Source of the DNA: Chara braunii
Taxonomy: Eukaryota; Streptophyta; Charophyceae; Charales; Characeae
Assembly (NCBI GenBank): GCA_003427395.1
Contig: BFEA01000363.1
Coordinates: 394,501 to 433,067, forward strand
Direction: 5' to 3'
DNA: 38,567 nucleotides
Shown here: positions 31,660-38,567 of the stretch, piece after piece
Position numbering within the stretch: the first letter of the stretch is position 1
How the letters are laid out: every line of letters begins with the position of its first letter
Translations under genes and position numbers: made by a program
The notes under the pieces: model-generated
Seen by the model: only the letters and a program-made list of their open reading frames with translations
The model's database searches: none
What the model was told of the DNA's origin: nothing

Positions 31660-31663
31660 CCGC
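31660..31663. repeat. Target-site duplication, right side (CCGC)
   Basis: CCGC follows ...GCCGACA and matches 23,883-23,886. Confidence 0.9.
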
Positions 31664-32301
31664 CCCTACGCTGTTATAACTGTAATCAGCCAGGCCACCT
31701 TGCAAAGGACTGTCCGAAGCCCAGACCTGAGGCTGGACCTTCCCAAATCCCGTTAGCCGCTCCTGCTGCTGCAGCACAAGGGAGGGTAGCCACGATAATG
31801 GATACTGGAACGACGAAGATGGTGGCCCCTGCGGCCGCCGAGATAGGACCCGATGAATATACGGCAGCAACGATGTTCGAACCCGGGACCATCGGGGTAA
31901 TACGTCACGTCCAACGGATTACCGAGGAAAGCGACCTCGGGCCTTGGCGACGGGGGTTCGAAGATCTTACGGCGCCTGGCCCCGAGTATAAGGACGGCCA
32001 TATAGATGTGCTGGACGCCTTGAAGGCTCTGGATCTACGGATCCCTGTCCCCATCCCCTATTTGCTAACCATTTCTGAAGCGTCTATTGAAAAATTGATA
32101 GAACGATGCCTCAAGAACCGGCGCCGGTTCGAGGAAAACCGAAAAAGCAAAAAGCCGGCTATTCGGGACTCACCTGCGGCCGAAGAGGCGCAACCCTCGA
32201 CCTCGAGGGTTCATGAAGCGAATCGGGTAGGGATGATTCAGACCGTAGATCCTGCCCCAGAGAAACCTGAGGTATTTCTTCGAGCTTACCCCATAACCTG
32301 A
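31664..32301 (+). pseudogene. gag: Ty3/gypsy Gag, C-terminal part with zinc knuckle
   Basis: The nucleocapsid part of Gag, continuing the frame broken at 23,886. The CCHC zinc knuckle C-x2-C-x4-H-x4-C (CYNCNQPGHLAKDC) occupies 31,672-31,713, only three codons past the insertion site. About 195 residues follow, with a Lys/Arg-rich stretch (RCLKNRRRFEENRKSKK). The frame then meets a TGA at 32,299. The same frame carries the protease directly after it, so this stop probably interrupts a continuous Gag-Pol polyprotein. Upstream ATG at 31,459 lies in the inserted element and is not a true start. Confidence 0.88.
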
Positions 32302-32760
32302 AAAAGCGTTGAGTGTGAGTGCGAGGTATGGGGAAGCCCCTTGGCCGCCATCCTCGACCCGGGATCGTCATCTGTCGCTATCTCCGGGGGACTGACGAAA
32401 CGACTGGGAAGGGAAGGACAAATTCAGCCTCTCCGTCCATATGAACTGTAGATATCCGCCACGGAATAAAACGTTTATTGTAAGGGGCGGATAACGAACG
32501 TACCTATACGGGTGGGGCGGGTGTCTTGTCTGTGCGACGCAATAGTATTGGACGTACAGGCGTATGATGTTCTGTTAGGCATTCTGTGGCAGGTGGCGGT
32601 TGGAGCGAGAATACACTTTGACAGCTGTAAGGTGGTGCTCACATCGGCCCACCCCAAACCTCATACGGTACCGATGAGACTGACCGTACGTATGCGCACT
32701 CAGCCGGCGCCTCGAATTGCCACGAAGGTCCATGAGATTAACATGATCCGATGCATGTGA
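32302..32760 (+). pseudogene. pol: Ty3/gypsy aspartic protease, degenerate
   Basis: A retroviral-type aspartic protease that would cleave Gag-Pol. The active-site block AILDPGSSSVAIS has Asp at 32,356-32,358 but Pro where Thr or Ser is normal (D-T/S-G), so activity is doubtful. About 70 residues on comes YDVLLGILWQ...ARIHFDSCKVVL, matching the YDxILGMDWL...ID block of gypsy proteases. Stops at 32,449 (TAG), 32,467 (TAA) and 32,758 (TGA) break the frame. It is in the same frame as Gag before and RT after. Confidence 0.8.
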
Positions 32761-33138
32761 CCAGGCGAAAACGACATCTCGTCGAAAATCGATGGGACTG
32801 ATGAACCCGACCGATATCCGATCCGAATTCAGGACCGGTGGCGCCACTCTTGGCGACGGGAGCCTATGGAAATTGTTCGGAGTGAGTCCAAATGGTCCCA
32901 CGCGTTCTCCTCCATCGTGCAAGGAGAGCCCCTGCAGAGGGTGTCCCGAATAACTGACCTTTCAGAACCCCCTGCGTCCTTATACCTCCGAACAGACCCT
33001 CTACCCCAAAGATTCACAGAGCTCAGGGGGCTGTGCGACTTGTCTTTCCGACCGCCGCGGCCCCTACTTACGAACGCCAAGGCCGCCCTGCTCCTGAAGG
33101 AAGGGGTGTCGTTTCAACCCCGAACAAGGGAATATTGA
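32761..33138 (+). pseudogene. pol: Protease-RT linker of the gypsy polyprotein
   Basis: Same reading frame, open from 32,761 to a TGA at 33,136. No domain is recognised. It contains a Pro/Arg-rich stretch (FRPPRPLLTNAKAALLLKEG). By position it is the spacer between protease and reverse transcriptase. Confidence 0.55.
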
Positions 33139-34244
33139 TGGGGACCGAGGGAACTGACGCAGGCCTTTTCTGTAGAACCTTCGGCCGAACCCGGACTTGA
33201 GAGTGACAATGACATGGAAAGTGAGCCGATAAGCCCAGCGGACAGTCAACTCATCGCGACTGTCCTCTCGGCAAAAACTGACAACTCCTTGTTTGGTGCC
33301 TCACTTGACGCCAGCGCGGCGGTCCCCACGGTTACGACAACGGTCCACCTTCCTGGGGGAACCGTAGAAGTTCAGCTACCACTGGCAGCCCGTGTTCCTG
33401 ACGAATACAAACGCCTTCTCCTGGCAGTTATATGGGCCTATCCAGAGGCCGTCAGTATTCAGGACCAGGATATAGGGCTAACTCACTTGATCCAACACGC
33501 GATTGATACCGGGGATCATGCCCCGATACATTGCCGACCGTACCGCTATTCCCTTAAAGAAAGACAGTTGGCGTTGGAGAGGGTACGGGAACTCGAGCGG
33601 TTGGGGTGGGTCAAACCATCACCGGGACCATCATGGTCCTTTCCCGTGGTCCTCGTGCCAAGACGAAACGGTTCGATCCGGGTGTGTATCGACTACCGAA
33701 GGCTGAACGCTATCACTACCAAAGATGTTTATCCATTGCCGCGGATCGACGATTTATTAGATGCCATCGGATCCGCTCGAGTCTTTTCGAAGTTCGATAT
33801 CCAACACGGTTTTCACCATGTCGCAGTCCGACCGGAGGACTGGCCAAAAACCGCTTTTGTCCTATTCGAGGGCACGTGGGAATGGATCCGGTGTCCCATG
33901 GGAATTTGTAACGCCCCCGCAATGTTCCAGTGGGCCATGAATATGGCCTTCGCCGAGTTCGTTAACAAAACCCGACTAACTCAGCCCCTGATCAATTTCT
34001 GTGTGATTGTGTATATGAATGATATTTTGGTATTTTCGAAAACGCATGAGTACCACGTGGAGCACATTGAGTGGGTTTTGCACGCACAGAAAGATGCGGG
34101 GTTCAAAGTGCTTTGGAGAAAAGCAAGTTCTTCCTGTCGGAGATCTCCTTCTTGGGATACATCGTCACGGTCGAGGGACTGAAGCCGGATCCGAGGAAGG
34201 TGGCAGCAGTTCAAAAAGCCCCCGCTCCGGTTACGCTCACCTAG
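33139..34244 (+). pseudogene. pol: Ty3/gypsy reverse transcriptase, frameshifted, YMND active site
   Basis: RNA-directed DNA polymerase domain. In order: RVRELERLGWVKPSPGPSWS, VCIDYRRLNAITTKDVYPLP, FSKFDIQHGFHHV (motif A with the first catalytic Asp), CPMGICNAPAMFQ (motif B) and VYMNDILVFSK (motif C). Motif C is normally YxDD; here the first Asp is Asn (codon AAT at 34,018-34,020, a G-to-A change from GAT), which should abolish activity. A frame change near 34,105-34,112 moves the coding register, after which KSKFFLSEISFLGYIV continues the thumb region. A TAG at 34,242 then ends that stretch just before the connection domain. Confidence 0.9.
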
Positions 34245-34919
34245 GTTCAAGCCTTTTTAGGGATGGCTTTGTATTACCGACGCTTCATCAAAGGGTTCGC
34301 CGGTGTGGCGAAGCCCCTGACGAACCTATTGAAGAAAGAGGAGCAGCTGATTTGGACGCCGGAATGCGAAGCGGCTTTTCAGGCGTTGAAGGAGGCTCTG
34401 ACATATGCGCCTGTGCTGGCGCATCCCGACCCGCCAATACCATTCGCACTTCACACCGATTTGGAGCCGCAGGCAATATCGGTCGTGCTGACTCAGCACA
34501 GGGCGGACGGCAGGGAGCACGTCATTGAGTATGCGTCAAAAACGCTGAGCCAGGCACAGTCTAATTATGAAGTGTGCAAAGGTGAATGCTTGGCGGTGGT
34601 GTGGGGGATTCAGCATTTCCGACCGTATCTTTACGGCCAGAAATTTGTGCTGGTAACGGATCATCAGCCGCTGCTGTTCCTACGCAACAACACGGATTAC
34701 ACGGGGATGCTGGGAAGGTGGGCGGTGCGCCTACAGGACTATGACTTCGACATTCGCCACCGTGCCACGTGGCAGCATGGGAACGCTGATGGATTGACGC
34801 GCCTCTTGCCGCCCATCAAGTGTCCCGCCAATGAGCGACTCATTCCGTGGAAGCTGGAAGCCACTCCGACGGAACCGCGCTATGGGGAACTGCACGCGCT
34901 GTGCAAGGACGATGCCTGA
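34245..34919 (+). pseudogene. pol: Ty3/gypsy connection and RNase H domain
   Basis: Degrades RNA in the RNA-DNA hybrid during reverse transcription. YYRRFIKGFAGVAKPLTNLL marks the connection. The RNase H catalytic acids are all visible: HTD, KGECLAVVWGI, VTDHQPL and NADGLTRLL. RPYLYGQKFVLVTDH and YDFDIRHRATWQHGNADG are typical. There is no stop over this whole stretch, unlike its neighbours, and its codons (many GCG, CTG, GTG) look different from Gag and RT. It lies one frame off from the RT core before it and from the PHD segment after it. ATG at 34,263 is an internal Met, not a start. Confidence 0.88.
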
Positions 34920-35400
34920 GTCCAGAATGGAGGTCTCGCCGGAGGGGGCGGATGCCATCTCTTTGCCCTCGTCCAGTTCTCTTGCTCCCTCGGCTAGTCC
35001 CAACTCCTCTGAACCATATCTAAGTTCTTGTTTCTTCTGTACTTTGCCGATGGTCCCGGATCGAGAAGGGTCACACCCGGGAGGGCCCAGTTTCGTCCTG
35101 TGGGTGCAGTGTAGTCAGTGTCGAGCAGTCAAATCTCACGGACAATGCGTTAGGTACCGAACTGAAAAGACATGGGTCTGTCCCAACTGTAGAACCGACC
35201 AGGTCCCTACCGAGAAGCGGTATCTAGACGCGCGGACTGCCGACGGATTTGCGGCAACTGCCCGACGGGCAGAAGTCTGGACGAACCTCCTGTTACTGAG
35301 GAGACTGACAGGCGACTCGCTGACCGAGCTTACCAAAGCCGAACGGCGGCGAGTCATAGAGCGGGCGCAGGATTATCGCTGGCAGGAATCGACGTTACAA
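34920..35400 (+). pseudogene. pol: PHD-type zinc finger segment between RNase H and integrase
   Basis: In the frame open 34,831-35,610, a Ser/Pro-rich linker is followed by a Cys4-His-Cys3 array at 35,029-35,193. Counting residues from 34,831, the ligands are C67-x2-C70-x23-C94-x2-C97-x5-H103-x2-C106-x10-C117-x2-C120. Trp lies two residues before the seventh Cys (WVCPNC), as in PHD fingers. PHD fingers commonly read histone H3 tails, so a role in choosing integration sites is conceivable, but that is inference. It is distinct from the HHCC finger of integrase, remnants of which follow at about 35,480-35,620. Alternatives are a RING- or FYVE-like finger; the spacing fits PHD best. Confidence 0.65.
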
Positions 35401-36505
35401 AAACAAAAGGTCGATGAGGACAGAGAGTCTAGCTGGTTGACGGTTCCGCATCCTTTCGCTAGGTTCGATTGGACACGAGCAGGTCATGAAGAGGATGCGG
35501 TCCACTTCGCGGTCAAATACACGGAAAAAGCCGTCGAAAAGAATGGATGGTACTGGTCCGGAAGATGTGAAATACGTCGTCCAGAATTGCCCGGCCTGTG
35601 CGGCGGATAAGGCGCCGGTACAAATGCCTTGGACGATGGTGCCTACTCGAGTAGAGCGCCCCTTTCAGCGGGTCAGTATCGATACGACGGATATCAATGT
35701 TCTGAGAGGTCCCGTCGATCAGGGAGAGCTTAATGTCCTTCTGGTAGCCGTCGATCATTTTTCCAAGTGGATCGAGGCCTACCCGATGACTAGCCGTAAC
35801 TCGGTGGAGGTAGCCTGGTACATAAACCGGTTTTTGTGCATGCACCTAGACGTAGAAGAGGTACACATGGACAACGGGTCTGAATTTCAAGGCGAAGTGG
35901 AACGTCACCTAGTAAGGGCTGACGTTAGGATTATCTACTCGCCGGGGCACTGGCCCCAAGCCAATGGCCTGGTAGAGAACGCCAATCGATTGATTAAGAC
36001 CGCCCTTAGACGGAATATCACCGCAGGAGACACCTGGCCCTAGCCTGTCATTATCGATCACATTCTGGCCGTCTATCGGGCTACCCCACACGGTAGTACC
36101 GGGGTGTCCCCCTTCCAGGTGAGAACCAATAGTGTCCCTCGGGTGCAGTTGTCCCCCTTAGTAGGTACGGAAGTTAGAGCAACACGGGCCCAGCACAGAG
36201 ATAAGGCCCGCCACTACATGGACTTAATGGCTAGGGCCTATCCCCCGTTAGCCCGCCGACGACAGAGGGCCGTAGATCGGACACATCAACGGCAGATCCG
36301 TGATTACGAGAATCGGCATGCATCGGCGGGACCACTGCCTCGTTATAAAGTTGGGGATTTGGTACAGGTACGGAAATTCGGGCGCTCCTCCAAGATCCAC
36401 CCGCGCTATACAGGTGTTTACGAGGTAACGGAAGTTGGCGCACGAGGACAACACTCCGTGAAGCTGGTCCCCCGGCATAGCACACAGGCCAGGTCGCTTA
36501 CGTGA
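35401..36505 (+). pseudogene. pol: Ty3/gypsy integrase with GPY/F-like C-terminus, frameshifted, one stop
   Basis: Joins the DNA copy to the host chromosome. Remnants of the N-terminal HHCC finger: TRAGHEEDAVHF in the first frame, then VQNCPACAADKAP after a frame change near 35,555; the first His is not evident. The catalytic core has SIDTTDI (Asp at 35,681), HMDNGSEF (Asp at 35,870) and GLVENANR (Glu at 35,975). The second Asp and the Glu are separated by 34 residues rather than the usual 35. A TAG at 36,041 interrupts. Beyond it come YRATPHGSTGVSPFQ and the C-terminal GDLVQVRKF...HPRYTGVYEV block, the GPY/F-like module. No chromodomain follows. A TGA at 36,503 ends the frame. Confidence 0.88.
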
Positions 36506-37210
36506 CACGCGGCGGCTCTTCGACCGTTTCAGCCATCTTTGGGCCGTGAATCGGCCCTTGCCCTGTCCGAGCCTTCGTCCTCTCTCTCCCCCTCTCCTTC
36601 TTCGTCTTCTTCCTCTTCCCGATCTGCCTCGTCCCTTGGTGCTGAGAATCTCAGGGAGCAGGATGAACCATCACCAGCCGAAGCATGAGCCCCTCGAGCA
36701 CGTCCAGACGCCGCTTGCCGTCGCTTGTTGCGGCACCAGTTCAATGAGGAAAGGCAGCTACGATACGACATTCAGCAGGTGAACGTGCCAGCGCCCAGGG
36801 TTGTCGATCTGGCTGCATACTCGTTGCTTTGTGATCGGCTGACGTATGCGGGGGTATACGTGGATGTGACGCAGTTGCCAGGGCGGGAGAAGACTCGAGT
36901 GTTCATAGAGTTCCACGCGCTCCAGGTGGCACCTAACTTCGTGCACAACGTCGCCACCTTTATTGGAGACTTAACGATCCTGCCGCAGCCGAATCGGGAG
37001 CCGACGCGAAGCTTTGTGCGTGAATACGCGGTGCAGGCGGCGAGATCAGTGGCCAGAGTGCAAGGACGAGGAGGACACCGATTCACAGCCCACGAAGCAC
37101 TGTTACACAGGGCAGAGGACGGACCAATTGCGTTGGTGCCACAACTCCCGGCGCTTCTTCCTCCCGCCGCCCCTCTCAACATCCAGGCTATTCTCCATGC
37201 CCCGTACTAA
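36506..37210 (+). CDS. Unassigned ORF directly after integrase (ORF A)
   Basis: The integrase frame continues past the TGA at 36,503. A Ser-rich stretch runs to a TGA at 36,686. Then about 170 codons are open to a TAA at 37,208, including YDIQQVNVPAPRVVDLAAY, YVDVTQLPGREKTRVFIEFH and HRFTAHEALLHRAEDG. I do not recognise a family. There is no in-frame ATG near the start, so it may be the C-terminal extension of Pol or a separate protein with decayed start. Codons are rich in GCG, GTG and CAG, like the RNase H stretch. Confidence 0.4.
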
Positions 37211-37753
37211 ATGCCTCCCTTTTTCTCTTACACCACTCTCCCCTATCAACTCACGGAGGGCCCTTATCCTATGCGCAAGTTCTCGGAATATTTGGTGGAG
37301 CTGACTGACGTGGAGCCGCTGCCCTTCTCAGACGAATACGCATGGGAGTTGCACCGCGCGCTATATAAGTCGGTGGTGTTGGGGATGTTCCGATTCTTCG
37401 TGGATCACGAAGACCACTCAATCGGGGAGCACTTCGTCGTTTATAACGCCATCACGCAGCCCAAGCCAGCGCAGAAGGAGGGGAGTGTGGCGTTGTACCC
37501 CTTTGCCCGGTTCCAGACGACCGATCCGGGATTGTTGAAGCTCATACATCTTGAGCTCCTGTATGAGCTCCTATCCATTGCGCAAGTGATCGCGAGCGAG
37601 GAAGAGGAGATCCAGCCACGATTGCGGACGGCGGCTGCCCCGCAGAGAATGTACAACGCGGTCGTCATCCCAGATTTCATTGTGCAGCGCAAGGAGAGGT
37701 TGGAGGACTTCCCTGAGGAAAAGTCGCTGCGACCTCCCTCATCGTATCCCTGA
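37211..37753 (+). CDS. Unassigned ORF of 180 residues (ORF B), ATG abutting the previous stop
   Basis: ATG at 37,211 follows the TAA of ORF A with no gap (TACTAAATG), in the same frame. The protein has EYLVELTDVEPLPFSDEYAW, a hydrophobic helix-like LGMFRFFVDHEDHS, LLKLIHLELLYELLSIAQV and EEEEIQ. No signal peptide or known domain is seen. It ends with TGA at 37,751. It could be part of one long protein with ORF A, the TAA being a mutation. It could also be a genuine second cistron read by termination-reinitiation. It may belong to the retrotransposon (a third ORF) or to an unrelated gene. Confidence 0.45.
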   Translation: MPPFFSYTTLPYQLTEGPYPMRKFSEYLVELTDVEPLPFSDEYAWELHRALYKSVVLGMFRFFVDHEDHSIGEHFVVYNAITQPKPAQKEGSVALYPFARFQTTDPGLLKLIHLELLYELLSIAQVIASEEEEIQPRLRTAAAPQRMYNAVVIPDFIVQRKERLEDFPEEKSLRPPSSYP

Positions 37754-38138
37754 CCTGCGCTGCCAAAGGCCTCCAAGACGATGCCGAAGAGGAAGAGACG
37801 CCACCCATCACCAGGAGCGCAAGGTAGCCGAATCGGTGGCTGCGAGGAGGTGGTTCAGCCCGTGCACGCGCGGAATCCCGACCCTGTGCCTGAGAGTGCG
37901 GCGACGCTGGTTAAGGAGACTGTCGTGCCATCGCCGTCCCTCCCGCACGTGCCCGATCTCAATCTCGATGGAGTCGGGCCATCAGCCGCAGCAGCCGGAG
38001 GAGGAAGCCGAATGGGATTACCGGATCCCGTACCCAGACCCCCCGTCCTCGCGGGACCTTTCCGCTTCCGCCTGCCACCCCGGAGTGCCCCGATCATTGA
38101 CATTAGCAGTTCCTCCGAGCCGGATAGTCCATCCAACA
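37754..38138 (+). CDS. Unassigned ORF (ORF C, first part) with basic nuclear-targeting-like start
   Basis: Same frame again. ATG at 37,781 opens MPKRKRRHPSPGAQG, a strongly basic start that resembles a nuclear localisation signal. Pro-rich sequence follows, then a Ser/Asp patch (IDISSSSEPDSPSN) near 38,095-38,136. After about 38,138 this frame loses protein-like character (Gly/His-rich, stop at 38,206), while another frame becomes protein-like. Confidence 0.35.
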
Positions 38139-38567
38139 GAGGTGGATTTCATGGTGGAGCCCACCACCATCAGGCTCGAGGCCATTGTGGGGGTGCCGCG
38201 CCCTGATCCGGCGTGGGAGCCATATCTGACACCCCCTTTTCAAGGGTGTATTGCGGCGCGGCTGGCGGGGACGCTCATCTACGAGACCGGGCAGCGTCCC
38301 AATGTGATGTATCACTTCCTTGTCTTCGCGGCGCAGAAGCGGGAGCGACAGCCCTACACCGAGACTCATCTGGTGATGACGGGTCCCGGACCACGATTGG
38401 TGCGCAAAGGGGTGGTGCGAGCGGTGGCGGATCTGGCGCCCCGTGTCCTGTCTCAAATACCGGGGGCCTTCCTCTATCCCTCGTTCGTCCAACACCACTT
38501 CCATGAGGAGGACGCGCCGATGACTCCCGCGGCAATGACCGCCTTCCTTCCACCTATTCTTCCCCCT
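38139..38567 (+). CDS. Unassigned ORF (ORF C, second part), runs off the window
   Basis: A different frame is open from before 38,139 to the window end (codons GAG-GTG-GAT-TTC-ATG; ATG at 38,151). It reads like real protein: DFMVEPTTIRLEAIVGVPRP, GTLIYETGQRPNVMYHFLVF, TETHLVMTGPGPRLVRKG, AFLYPSFVQHHFHEED. It probably continues ORF C after a one-base frameshift near 38,130-38,140. No family was recognised and the end is not in view. Confidence 0.4.

Noticed and set aside
31459-31663. ATG at 31,459 as a start for the zinc-knuckle ORF
   Set aside because: It lies in the inserted element. The frame match is the downstream half of gag running backwards into the insert.
36506-36690. Chromodomain after integrase
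   Set aside because: The sequence is Ser/Pro-rich and has no aromatic-cage-like pattern.

Overview
This is a non-coding, repeat-packed eukaryotic window with no convincing intact host gene. The transposon content points to the green lineage: a Ty3/gypsy element whose primer-binding site matches plant initiator tRNA-Met, a PIF/Harbinger transposase and a LINE fragment. A charophyte alga such as Chara is my guess from the style of these elements, and it is untested. Short and long N runs, a leftover Nextera adapter and N bases shared between repeat copies show a draft short-read assembly.

Layout. Bases 1-9,566 are a patchwork of foldback (MITE-like) inverted repeats, microsatellites, homopolymer tracts, a broken LINE reverse-transcriptase tail (1,432-1,830), a broken PIF/Harbinger transposase on the minus strand (5,522-6,908) and a 212-bp tandem duplication (7,690-8,114). 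Bases 9,567-17,637 are one copy of a large element with no recognisable protein. It has TG...CA ends and a 4-bp target-site duplication (GCGG). Bases 17,642-20,450 hold more foldback elements, including two hairpins of one family. From about 22,790 to beyond 36,505 a decayed Ty3/gypsy retrotransposon runs on the plus strand (PBS, Gag, protease, RT, RNase H, a PHD-type zinc finger, integrase). Its gag gene is split exactly by the second, inversely oriented copy of the large element (23,887-31,659, duplication CCGC). Removing that copy plus one duplication rejoins gag in frame, just before the zinc knuckle. Downstream of the integrase, 36,506-38,567 carries further open reading frames that I cannot assign.

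How the parts relate. The gypsy element was there first, and the large element then landed in its gag. Both have since decayed: at least seven in-frame stops and several frame changes lie in gag-pol, and active-site residues are altered in PR, RT and the Harbinger transposase.

The most interesting things here are: (i) the 7.8-8.1 kb element, which carries an array of ten stem-loops with an invariant UAAGAU-type loop, covarying stems and strand-specific G-U pairs, so it may be a structured RNA; (ii) the PHD finger between RNase H and integrase; (iii) the unassigned ORFs after the integrase; (iv) a dispersed hairpin family seen at five places. Two assembly artefacts (an adapter remnant with a 44-bp duplication, and N bases at homologous positions in both large copies) must be kept in mind when comparing the copies.
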